A program made the translations under genes and the position numbers. DNA of 64,000 bases from Chlamydiia bacterium (GTDB taxonomy: Bacteria; Chlamydiota; Chlamydiia; Chlamydiales; GCA-2402025): assembly GCA_022601395.1 (NCBI GenBank), contig JAJACS010000001.1:136299-200298 (forward strand), in the 5' to 3' direction. Shown here piece after piece: positions 15,868-23,181 of this stretch (positions are counted from its first letter, which is position 1; each line of letters opens with the position of its first letter). The notes under the pieces were generated by a model. It was given only the letters and a program-made list of their open reading frames with translations, searched no databases and was not told where the DNA came from.

Positions 15868-16737
15868 ATGGCCAGCTTTCGTTTAAATATTGGGTATTCC
15901 TATGGCAGTAATGATCATATAGCTCAGCAAGAAGATGAGCGAGCTATGCATCGAGCTCTTCCTGCTTCAGAGAGTGTAAATACAGAACCATGCTGGGAAG
16001 ACCTAACAATAGCTCAGAAAAATGCTTTTACAGCTTCTTTGATTGGAGATTTGGGGATACCTTTAGCTCAAGCGAATGCAGACACCTCTCCAGGGGTAGA
16101 GGCGGGTTCTGCTGCGGCGGCAGTGATTCCCTTGCAAATAGAACCAGTAAACAAGTCTCCACCTGCTGTGCAAAAAACAGCAGAGGCTGCGGAGAAGTCT
16201 TCAGCATCTGTGCTTAAAACAACTAAGAAGAAGCCTGAACCAAAAGAAAAAAAAGCCAGAGAGAAGAGAAAAAAACAACTATTATCTGTAAAAAAAGCTG
16301 CAAAAGTAGCCGGTAAGAAAATTGCAAGATTTAGAAAGCATACCAAATTTTCAAAGCCTGAAGAGGAATATCTGGTCAGGGTTTTAACAAAACCTCTTGG
16401 TGCAGTATCTAAAGTTGTGAGAGTTGAGAAAAGTATAATAAGAGATTCTGCTGGAATTAAGTGGTCTACCTTAGCGTGGGTACATCCAAAAAAATTTCCA
16501 AAGAGAAAGGGGAAAGACTTAAGAGATCTTTGGGAAAGAAGGCTTAACCCCAGTTTGAAATTTGGACCTTTTACAGAAGCCGAAAACACAAGACTAAGAG
16601 CTATGGCAAATGATATTGAGTATAAGCCAAAGAAAGGCACTGCTAAATTCTGCGCTATTGCAAGAGTGTTGAAAAGACCCGATCATATGGTTCGTTATCA
16701 AATGATTTATCTAGGTCTCATAGAGAAGGTTAAATAA
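15868..16737 (+). CDS. Tandem Myb (R2R3)-like repeat protein, second downstream copy
   Basis: 289 residues; paralogue of 14628-15659 and closest to 16958-17716. The N-terminal module occurs once (FRLNIGYSYGSNDHIAQQED). A very basic Lys-rich stretch (about 115-160: KKKPEPKEKKAREKRKKQ) follows the shared QKTAEAAEKSS linker, then the two Myb-like repeats (about 163-288: KFSKPEEEYLVRVL, IKWSTLAWVHPKKFP, LRDLWERRLNPSLK, FGPFTEAENTRLRAMA, HMVRYQMIYLGLIEKVK). ATG at 15868 has GGGAGGAAG 1-9 nt upstream. The Lys-rich segment would suit nucleic-acid binding or nuclear targeting in a host cell, but neither is shown by the sequence alone. Confidence 0.65.
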   Translation: MASFRLNIGYSYGSNDHIAQQEDERAMHRALPASESVNTEPCWEDLTIAQKNAFTASLIGDLGIPLAQANADTSPGVEAGSAAAAVIPLQIEPVNKSPPAVQKTAEAAEKSSASVLKTTKKKPEPKEKKAREKRKKQLLSVKKAAKVAGKKIARFRKHTKFSKPEEEYLVRVLTKPLGAVSKVVRVEKSIIRDSAGIKWSTLAWVHPKKFPKRKGKDLRDLWERRLNPSLKFGPFTEAENTRLRAMANDIEYKPKKGTAKFCAIARVLKRPDHMVRYQMIYLGLIEKVK

Positions 16738-16792
16738 GCCAGTTTTTATGAACTTTTTGTTTGGTTTAAATCCAGCATAAACCTGGATCGAA

Positions 16793-16897
16793 ATGCCAAA
16801 CAAAATCCCTCTAACAGAATCCATTACCACAATGGGAAGGGACGTTTCTTCACAAGCTGTAAAAGACTTTTTTTCTAGTCCTGATAGAGACGATTAG
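16793..16897 (+). pseudogene. Duplicated 3' fragment of sdhB (copy 2)
   Basis: Shorter copy of the sdhB tail (ATCCCTCTAACAGAATCCAT, GGGAAGGGACGTTTCTTCAC, TCCTGATAGAGACGATTAG), with point changes such as Ala-to-Val (GCAAAAGAC to GTAAAAGAC). The sdhB stop TAG is kept at 16895-16897. It is followed by the same leader and ribosome site as the other copies, then the third Myb-like gene. Confidence 0.9.
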
Positions 16898-16957
16898 ATC
16901 TTGATCTAATCTCTAAATGCAGTATGATTTTTCCTTGAAAAAACTTCAGGAGGAAGT

Positions 16958-17716
16958 ATGGACAGCTTTGGTTTTACTATTGGGTATTCCTTTCGCTGTG
17001 AGGAATATCCAGCCCAGATAAAAGCTATACGGACTGCAAATATGTTTGTCGCTAAAGCTTATGCGCCTTTAGGAGGTGCTGTGGACAGCGCAGGCCCGGG
17101 CTCAGCCTTGGATTTAGACTGGGAAGATCTCTCCAAAAAGGAGCGAAATGCCTATTTAAGAACATTAATAAATGATTTACCGAGTACTCCTGATCCAGGC
17201 GACTTACCCGACATGCAAGAAGCGGCGGTTCTTTTAAGCCAGTCTGCACCTGCCGTTCAAAAAACAGCAGAGGCTGCGGAGAAGTCTTCAACTTCTGTTC
17301 TTAAAAAAACTGCAAAACACAACAAGTTTTCTAAGGCAGAGGAAGCGTATGTACTCGAGGTCTTATCAAAGCCGCTTAATAATAGCTCGCTAGTTGTTAA
17401 AGTAGCTGGAGAAATAATTAGAAATACTAGGAAAATAATGTGGTCTTCTTTAGCGTTGGTACATCCAAAGGAATTTCCAAAGAGAAAGGGGAAAGACTTA
17501 AGAGAACTGTGGGAAAGAAGGCTTAAACCTAGTTTGAAGTTGGGGGATTTTACAGAAGACGAAAACAACAAACTAAGAGCTATGGCAAAGGATATTGAGT
17601 ATAAGCCAAAGAAAGGCACTGCTAAATACAGCGCTATTGGAAAAGTGCTGGATAGACCCGATCATATGGTTCGTTATCAAATGATTTATCTAGGTCTCAT
17701 AGAGAAGGTTAAATAA
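16958..17716 (+). CDS. Tandem Myb (R2R3)-like repeat protein, third downstream copy
   Basis: 252 residues; very similar to the 15868-16737 product from about residue 125 on, including the same QKTAEAAEKSS linker, but without the Lys-rich segment. The two Myb-like repeats are KFSKAEEAYVLEVL..IMWSSLALVHPKEFP..LRELWERRLKPSLK and LGDFTEDENNKLRAMA..KYSAIGKVLDRPDHMVRYQM. The N-terminus (FGFTIGYSFRCEEYPAQIKA) retains the family module. ATG at 16958 is preceded by AGGAGGAAGT. DNA identity to the second copy continues about 45 nt past the stop. Function unknown. Confidence 0.65.
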   Translation: MDSFGFTIGYSFRCEEYPAQIKAIRTANMFVAKAYAPLGGAVDSAGPGSALDLDWEDLSKKERNAYLRTLINDLPSTPDPGDLPDMQEAAVLLSQSAPAVQKTAEAAEKSSTSVLKKTAKHNKFSKAEEAYVLEVLSKPLNNSSLVVKVAGEIIRNTRKIMWSSLALVHPKEFPKRKGKDLRELWERRLKPSLKLGDFTEDENNKLRAMAKDIEYKPKKGTAKYSAIGKVLDRPDHMVRYQMIYLGLIEKVK

Positions 17717-17960
17717 GCCAGTTTTTATGAACTTTTTGTTTGGTTTAAATCCTGCATAAAGCGCATAATCCTGGCCTATAAAGTCTGTCGTTAGGACAAC
17801 CCTGGATCGAAATGCCCATCAGCGATACTTGAAGATCAGGGGAAGATGAGATCTGAGTTTGATAAATAGAATTTTGTAATTTATCCGCTCAGGGGACTTT
17901 TCCCACCTTTATTTAGAAGGTTGATCGAGCAGATCCGGACCCCTTCCGACGGACTTTTTT
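17717..17960. other. Intergenic remnant at the end of the duplicated array
   Basis: No gene seen. The first about 45 nt repeat the sequence after the second Myb-like gene (GCCAGTTTTTATGAAC, TTGGTTTAAATCC), and CTGGATCGAAATGCC at about 17802-17816 matches the point where sdhB copy 2 begins at about 16783-16797. So this is the right edge of the duplicated unit without an sdhB fragment. It ends in a T8 run at about 17956 near lplA; I could not find a convincing stem in front of it. Confidence 0.6.
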
Positions 17961-18674
17961 TTATAGAGGAATGACTGTAGTTGTTTTTCTATGAGGTCTT
18001 TCTAAGCTTTCCAAAACATCTTCATAACTTACCTCAATCAACTCGTGTTCTTTACCAAGTTCTAACTTGATGAGATCAGCAAAAGCTGCGTGAGAAGGAA
18101 TATGCTCTTTCATGGTGCATAAGAAATCTAAATGAGACCTTTCTTCGCGGTATTTAGGAGTTTTCTTCGGATGCAGAAGGTATTTCATGTTTTCTTCATC
18201 AAAGTCCCATAGAAACGTTGTATGGTGGATAAAGCGGTCTTTTTTTATGTACTGTGCATTACCACCGCATTTTAGGTTCCCGATGATATAATCGTTTTCC
18301 TTCAGAGCAAACCCCTCTAAGTTAAGAGCTCCTTTGTAGAAGTCTTCACTCCAGTTAAGGATCCTCTCGGGAAAAGCAGGAAAAGAAAAGCGGTCCTTCC
18401 TGAAAAGAAAGCTTACAAAAAAGGTGTCTGCATCAACGATCACAGTACCGCCCCCTGAAAACCTCTTAATGACAGGGATGCCGGCTTTTCTTGTTTTTTC
18501 AATATCAACAAGCTCTGCCTCTTTACCAGAGATCCCCATAACAATAGCTTTCGTTGATCCTTCATTGAGGATGCAGAAATTGCGATCATCTGTTCGAAGA
18601 AGTGCTTCTTCAAGCTTTAGCTGATCCAAGATGGGAGTATTCTTTAAATGTATGATGTGCAGTTTATCTGTCAT
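17961..18674 (-). CDS. lplA: Lipoate-protein ligase A family protein
   Basis: 237 residues, BPL/LplA catalytic fold. Motifs: GIPVIKRFSGGGTVIVD (about 65-81), FFVSFLF, and GNLKCGGNAQYIKKDRF (about 134-150) with the adenylate-binding Lys, followed by HHTTFLWDFD. It attaches lipoyl groups to E2 or GcvH-type domains, using salvaged lipoate or octanoate. lipA and lpdA elsewhere in this window belong to the same metabolism. It is shorter than E. coli LplA (338) and lacks the accessory C-terminal domain, as in other chlamydial or LipM/LplA-like ligases; an octanoyltransferase role is a possible alternative. Confidence 0.88.
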   Translation of the reverse strand: MTDKLHIIHLKNTPILDQLKLEEALLRTDDRNFCILNEGSTKAIVMGISGKEAELVDIEKTRKAGIPVIKRFSGGGTVIVDADTFFVSFLFRKDRFSFPAFPERILNWSEDFYKGALNLEGFALKENDYIIGNLKCGGNAQYIKKDRFIHHTTFLWDFDEENMKYLLHPKKTPKYREERSHLDFLCTMKEHIPSHAAFADLIKLELGKEHELIEVSYEDVLESLERPHRKTTTVIPL

Positions 18675-18705
18675 GCTTTCTAAAAATATATTTACAAAAA
18701 GGACT

Positions 18706-18735
18706 CTTATGGAGCCTAGCTCTTAGGCTCCTAAG
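18706..18735 (-). terminator. Stem-loop between lplA and the upstream minus-strand pair
   Basis: CTTA-T-GGAGCCTA, loop GCTCT, TAGGCTCC-TAAG: a 12-bp stem with one bulged T. On the minus strand it is followed after a few bases by CCTTTTTG, a weak T tract. Probably a terminator for 18822-20198; it could also sit in the lplA leader. Confidence 0.5.
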
Positions 18736-18821
18736 GAAATGATTATACTCGATTAGAGATAAGGAGGCTATAGATCAAAAAAACACTGTAATTCCATAGA
18801 GAGATGCTTCGTTTTTATTGT

Positions 18822-19244
18822 CTATTTTTCATGACCAAGAGACTTGATATCCTCGATATTGACAACTTCGTACTTCACGCCTTTTGTGGTGTTCAGGGTG
18901 AAAATTACAAGAGTTCCGCCTTTCATGATTTCTACGTCTAACACGTTCTTTAGTACTTTGTTGTTTTTAAGCTGGAACATCACAGGGGAAGAAGATTTAT
19001 GGAAGTGCAGATACTTGTATGCTTCTGCAAAATCTTGCGCTCTTGCAAGAGGCTCTATGATCATGATCTCAGAACCCATAGAAGCTTTTTTTGCAGCAGC
19101 AGCTTTCTCTGTTTGCTCAAGTTCTTTACGCTCCGATTTTGCTTCCATCTTTTTAAGCTGCTTTTGATAGACGCTGTTTGCTGCTGTTGGTTGTCCAAAC
19201 AGTGGAAGTGCAAAAAATGCTGCGATCACAAATAACTTTTTCAT
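18822..19244 (-). CDS. Exported protein of unknown function
   Basis: 140 residues. A signal peptide (about 1-17, MKKLFVIAAFFALPLFG) is followed by a charged Lys/Glu/Ala helix-prone stretch (about 28-55) and a compact region ending in VMFQLKNNKVLKNVLDVEIMKGGTLVIFTLN and VKYEVVNIEDIKSLGHEK, which looks like a small beta-rich domain. I do not recognise a family. It lies 9 nt downstream of the degenerate REC-GGDEF gene on the same strand, so the two are probably one transcript and the protein could be a periplasmic partner, which is inference. Confidence 0.7.
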   Translation of the reverse strand: MKKLFVIAAFFALPLFGQPTAANSVYQKQLKKMEAKSERKELEQTEKAAAAKKASMGSEIMIIEPLARAQDFAEAYKYLHFHKSSSPVMFQLKNNKVLKNVLDVEIMKGGTLVIFTLNTTKGVKYEVVNIEDIKSLGHEK

Positions 19245-19253
19245 AAATATCCT

Positions 19254-20198
19254 TTAATCAGAAACAATGCGGTTCCCAATCTGTTTTGCTTTTTTTAAAT
19301 AAGAGTCACCCGTTTCAAGCATAGTCTCAAGAGAGTCATAAGCGCTGAATGTATCTACGTCTTTATCAGACAAGCTCACAACCCCAATAGAAATCGTTAG
19401 CCTTACAGTGCCTTTCTTTGTTTTGAATCTTTTCTCTTTAAAGCTTGCTTGCACATCTTCTGCAATAATCTCAGCAGCAGTCTTTGATGTTTTAGGTAAG
19501 ATAATCACAAAACGCTCACTTGTTGCGTTTGTGATGATGTCTTGCGGCCTTATCTGGGTACTTAGGTGTTTCTGTACAGAAGAAAGCAGTTCTTCAAGAG
19601 CAAGCTCTCCCCATCGAGCTTTGACTTTTTCCGTATTATCAATGTCCACCATAAGAAGGCTTATCACTTCCTTATTATCAAGAGCCTTTGTTACTTCTTT
19701 TAGTGCTCTATCACGAACAGATACTTTTAAATCGCTAAGAGACTTTCCTTTCATAGAGGCTGCAGAACTTGAAATGCTCTGCGCTATCGGTCCGATTTTT
19801 TTATGGATAGACTGAGATTTTGTGGCGTGCTTGATGCGAGTAAATAGCTCTTCTTTTTCAAGAGGCTCTCTTAAAAAATCCGTAGCTCCTGCTGTAATAA
19901 GCTCACTCATGTATGACTTCTTCAAATTACCTGAGATCACAAGTATCGGAAGGTGCTTGATCGTTTTGTCTTCTCGTGCCTTTCTTAAAAAGTCCTGCAC
20001 ACTAAGTGTCATAAGGCGATCTTGTACAATGACGATTTCGATCTTAGTTCTTTTTAACTTCTCTAGTGCCTCTATCTCATCTTCTACTTCAAGCACGTAG
20101 TACTTATCAAAAAGCGTCTGTTTAATGAAGACTCTTGTAGAAGCTTTACTGCTTAAAAGAAGCACAACAGGCAGTTTATCTGATGGAGTGTTTAACAT
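19254..20198 (-). CDS. Degenerate receiver plus degenerate GGDEF-fold protein
   Basis: 314 residues. The N-terminal part (about 10-125) has the receiver pattern, but the phosphoacceptor position in EIVIVQDRLM aligns to Gln (the next residue is Asp), and the Lys of the KP motif is replaced in FLREPLEK. Residues about 160-310 look like a GGDEF domain: LLMVDIDNTEKVKARWG matches the metal-binding start and LTISIGVVSL the later core, but the GGDEF signature reads ATSERF. No RxxD inhibitory site is visible. It is therefore likely an inactive, PleD-shaped protein acting by binding. It has a start at 20198 and the exported protein gene downstream. Confidence 0.75.
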   Translation of the reverse strand: MLNTPSDKLPVVLLLSSKASTRVFIKQTLFDKYYVLEVEDEIEALEKLKRTKIEIVIVQDRLMTLSVQDFLRKAREDKTIKHLPILVISGNLKKSYMSELITAGATDFLREPLEKEELFTRIKHATKSQSIHKKIGPIAQSISSSAASMKGKSLSDLKVSVRDRALKEVTKALDNKEVISLLMVDIDNTEKVKARWGELALEELLSSVQKHLSTQIRPQDIITNATSERFVIILPKTSKTAAEIIAEDVQASFKEKRFKTKKGTVRLTISIGVVSLSDKDVDTFSAYDSLETMLETGDSYLKKAKQIGNRIVSD

Positions 20199-20605
20199 AA
20201 AAACTCAGGGTGTTTTGATTCTCTATAGCAGAAGATCCAAAATAATCCTATATACAAAGAAACAGCATTTTTACCCAGCAGGTATTTTAGGGTTCGCGAT
20301 TTAGAAAAGACGTTCTGACGCTTAAGGGTTATGGCGTCTTTTAAAAAGGTGTTACATAAACTCAGGGTCTACCTGGAGAAATGCCGAAGCAAAATGTTTA
20401 GACAAAGCTTTGGTTACCTTCTGCAAAGTTTTTTTCTAAAATATGGAAAAAAAATCCTCTATGAAATTTAAAGAAATCTTAACAAAAAATTAAAAAAGGC
20501 TTTGCTTTAAATTCCGGCCTCTTTAAAACAAATTGTTCTTCATTAAAGCCACGAGAAGGTTGATTTTCTGAAGAGGTAACCCAACACCCAACAGGGAGGT
20601 GTAAC
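20199..20605. other. 407-nt intergenic region with one long stem-loop
   Basis: No convincing gene. AAAAGACG at 20305-20312 pairs with CGTCTTTT at 20335-20342 around a 22-nt loop, followed by TTAAAAAGG; it may be a weak terminator or part of a small RNA. The last 60 nt should hold the promoter of the plus-strand gene at 20606. Confidence 0.4.
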
Positions 20606-20953
20606 ATGTTAACGAAAGCATTTAAACTTTTAATCCTTGCGAGCTTTTGCTTAATTGGCTTAGGTATGGTTGCTCCTTTATCTAGTAACTCGATAAATAA
20701 AGACGACCACCATTCTAAAAAACGCTTATATGTAGATCCATCACAAGTATCTATTGATAGCTGCGGAATCTTTATAGATTCTGGTGATATGTTAGAACCC
20801 GCGACAGCTGTTTATCATGATGATAAAGGCTTTTACATCAAACAAACTACAACAATCAGCGGCACTTGTGGAAATGGCCATGCAAGTGTGAGCTATATTA
20901 GCGAATGTGCAGATCCGATATGTCCCTATTACTATGCTGAAGCAGACTGGTGA
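20606..20953 (+). CDS. Small exported cysteine-containing protein, unknown function
   Basis: 115 residues. The N-terminal hydrophobic segment (about 7-24) looks like a signal peptide or anchor. The mature part is polar with five Cys (SCGIF, SGTCGNG, SECADPICPYY), suggesting disulfides outside the cytoplasm. It has a very strong ribosome site (GGGAGGTG about 7 nt before ATG 20606) and its own terminator directly downstream, so it looks like a well-expressed single-gene unit. I do not recognise a family. Confidence 0.65.
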   Translation: MLTKAFKLLILASFCLIGLGMVAPLSSNSINKDDHHSKKRLYVDPSQVSIDSCGIFIDSGDMLEPATAVYHDDKGFYIKQTTTISGTCGNGHASVSYISECADPICPYYYAEADW

Positions 20954-20985
20954 GGCCTCTAACTAGAAAATAACAGACTTACAAA

Positions 20986-21011
20986 AGGGAGGTTTTGACC
21001 TCTCTTTTTTT
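20986..21011 (+). terminator. Rho-independent terminator after the small exported protein
   Basis: AGGGAGGT, loop TTTG, ACCTCTCT (8 bp with one G-T pair), then T7. The T run overlaps the stop codon of the convergent mnmG gene (21010-21012). Confidence 0.85.
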
Positions 21012-22842
21012 ATGCCTTTGTTTTTCTGTGATGCTCTAAGGCTACAAGAAGTACAGTGATATCTGCAGGAGAGACTCCTGAGATGCGAGATGCTTGTCCA
21101 AGATTTAGTGGATGGGCCTTAATGAGTTTCTCAAGAGCTTCATTGCGAAGACCAGACACTTTAGCAAAGTCAAAGTCTTTGGGGATTTTTTTAAGATCAA
21201 TTGCGTCGAGCTTACTCGCTTCGGTTCTTTGACGTTTTATATAACCCTCATAAAGAACTGCGATTTCTATTTGGCGATTCGTATCTTCGTCGTAATCTTT
21301 TACTACGGGGTATTCTTTGATAAGAAGGTTGTAATCTACGCCAGGGTGGCAGAGTCTCTGCGCAAGAGAAAGTTGTCTGCTGTCCTTCGGTACATTTGTG
21401 CTTTTTAGTATAGCAATACCAGCTTCGATATTCTTTTTCTTCTCAATAAGAATGCTGTGTTGCTTCTTATTAATCAGGCCAAGTTGATATCCATATTCCC
21501 TTAGTCTAAGGTCAGCATTGTCTTGTCTAAGAAGAAGTCTGTGTTCTGCTCTTGATGTGAACATACGGTAAGGTTCTGTAAGCTCTTTAGAGATCAGATC
21601 ATCGACCATAACACCAATGTAGCTTTCAGATCTTAAAAGAGAGAAAGCAGGCTTGCCCTGCACTTTAAGCGTTGCATTAACACCTGCAATAAGTCCCTGC
21701 GCAGCCGCTTCTTCATAACCTGTGGTACCGTTGACCTGCCCAGCTAAATAAAGACCCGATACTTTTTTTGTCTCTAAAGTTTCATACTGCTGGCCACTTG
21801 TTACATAGTCATACTCGATAGCATAACCCGGTCTCATGATCTCAGCATTTTCCATACCTTCAACAGTGCGGATCATTGCATACTGCACATCGTAAGGTAA
21901 GCATGTGGATATACCGTTTACGTAAACTTCATTTGTGTTGAGACCTTCTGGTTCAAGAAAGAGCTGGTGTCTTTTCTTATCTTCAAAGCGCACATATTTA
22001 TCTTCGATAGAAGGACAGTATCTAGGACCGATCGATTCGATCTTCCCAGAGTACATAGGGGATTTAGTTAAATTATCTAGAACAAGCTTTTTGGTCTTAT
22101 CGTTTGTATAGGCGATATAGCAACTGACTTGAGGAAGTTTTTTTACTTTCTCATCGTATGAGAAGTAAACACCTTCATCACCTGGTTGTTCTTCCATAAC
22201 GCTTAGATCAACACTTCGAATGTTGATCCTAGGAGGTGTACCTGTTTTTAGCCTACCAAGTGAAAACCCAAGATCTTCCAAACATTTAGAAAGGCCAGTA
22301 GATGGTTTATCTCCAGCTCTTCCTCCTGCAAAGTTCGTATGACCGATATGAAGGAGTCCTCGCATGAACGTTCCTGAAGAAACGATCACAGTTTTTCCTC
22401 TGTATCTGATGCCTTCCAAGGTATCAACACCTTGTATAGCATCATCCCTAACAACAAGGTCTAAAATAGTCGCTTGTTTAATATCGAGATTATCTACGTT
22501 TTCAAGGAACTCTTTCATGCAAAGAGCATAGGCTGATTTGTCAGACTGGCATCTTGGAGACCAGACAGCAGGACCCTTAGATGCGTTAAGCATCCGGAAC
22601 TGGATCCCAGTGCGATCTGCAATTTTTCCCATGATGCCGCCGAGTGCATCGATTTCTCGAACAATATGACCCTTAGCGGTACCGCCGACAGCTGGGTTGC
22701 AGCTCATCTTAGCGATAGTGTCAAGGTTCATGGTAAGAAGCAAAGTGCGAGCACCCATCTTTGCAGAAGCATGCGCAGCCTCGCAGCCAGCATGACCCGC
22801 CCCTATGACAATAACATCATAAATTTCTGGATAATCCCACAT
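21010..22842 (-). CDS. mnmG: tRNA uridine-5-carboxymethylaminomethyl modification enzyme MnmG (GidA)
   Basis: 610-residue FAD protein that works with MnmE to modify U34 of certain tRNAs. FAD motif VIGAGHAGCEAA (11-22), family motifs MSCNPAVGGTAKGHIVREID, SSGTFMRGLLHIG, GRLKTGTPPRI and QVNGTTGYEEAAAQG, and a complete C-terminal domain ending HPLNLGQASRISGVSPADI. Length is normal. It follows the 29-residue ribosomal protein gene on the same strand. Confidence 0.97.
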   Translation of the reverse strand: MWDYPEIYDVIVIGAGHAGCEAAHASAKMGARTLLLTMNLDTIAKMSCNPAVGGTAKGHIVREIDALGGIMGKIADRTGIQFRMLNASKGPAVWSPRCQSDKSAYALCMKEFLENVDNLDIKQATILDLVVRDDAIQGVDTLEGIRYRGKTVIVSSGTFMRGLLHIGHTNFAGGRAGDKPSTGLSKCLEDLGFSLGRLKTGTPPRINIRSVDLSVMEEQPGDEGVYFSYDEKVKKLPQVSCYIAYTNDKTKKLVLDNLTKSPMYSGKIESIGPRYCPSIEDKYVRFEDKKRHQLFLEPEGLNTNEVYVNGISTCLPYDVQYAMIRTVEGMENAEIMRPGYAIEYDYVTSGQQYETLETKKVSGLYLAGQVNGTTGYEEAAAQGLIAGVNATLKVQGKPAFSLLRSESYIGVMVDDLISKELTEPYRMFTSRAEHRLLLRQDNADLRLREYGYQLGLINKKQHSILIEKKKNIEAGIAILKSTNVPKDSRQLSLAQRLCHPGVDYNLLIKEYPVVKDYDEDTNRQIEIAVLYEGYIKRQRTEASKLDAIDLKKIPKDFDFAKVSGLRNEALEKLIKAHPLNLGQASRISGVSPADITVLLVALEHHRKTKA

Positions 22843-22859
22843 AACTATAAGGTAAAGTT

Positions 22860-22888
22860 TAAAGCGCGATAAGAAATACCGCGCTTTA
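22860..22888 (-). other. Perfect 9-bp stem-loop between the mS38-like gene and mnmG
   Basis: TAAAGCGCG pairs with CGCGCTTTA around an 11-nt loop, starting 2 nt after the stop codon of the small gene. No long T tract follows on the minus strand. It may be an mRNA-stabilising hairpin or attenuator that sets different levels for the abundant small protein and mnmG. Confidence 0.55.
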
Positions 22889-22890
22889 GA

Positions 22891-22980
22891 TTATTTCTTC
22901 TTATGTCTGTCGCGTCTTCTACGTTTCTTACGTTTATGCTTCGCGATCTTAGCACGACGTTTTTTCTTTACTGATGCCAT
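22891..22980 (-). CDS. 29-residue AURKAIP1/COX24 (mS38)-like ribosomal protein
   Basis: The frame MASVKKKRRAKIAKHKRKK..RRDRHKKK has about 70% basic residues and the KKRRxKxxKHKxKKRxRxxRHKKK pattern of the AURKAIP1/COX24 domain (mitochondrial mS38; also annotated in several bacterial phyla as a very small ribosome-associated protein). The frame uses ATG at 22980 and TAA at 22891. No Shine-Dalgarno match is obvious in the ACGGAGAACGT leader apart from GGAGA, which is well placed. It is easily missed because of its size. Binding to the small ribosomal subunit is inferred from the family. Confidence 0.8.
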   Translation of the reverse strand: MASVKKKRRAKIAKHKRKKRRRRDRHKKK

Positions 22981-23181
22981 ACGTTCTCCGTATCAAAGGC
23001 TACATATCTTAAGATTTATTCAAATGTGCTATCTATCCTAAAAGCTTGAGGATAAAAAGTAAAGAAACTCCTTAGAAAATGCCATGAGGTTGTATGTTTT
23101 TTTCGAGAGTCCCTTGAGCTTGAAAAAGAAATAAAGTCATGATAAATAAATTATTTTAAACAGCGATAGTGAATTACTGAT

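Noticed and set aside
15661-15868. Possible new small gene between the Myb-like copies
   Set aside because: It is the degraded sdhB tail with frameshifts, not a new gene.
17900-17960. Rho-independent terminator ahead of the T8 run near lplA
   Set aside because: No stable uninterrupted stem could be drawn (only TCCG/CGGA pairs).
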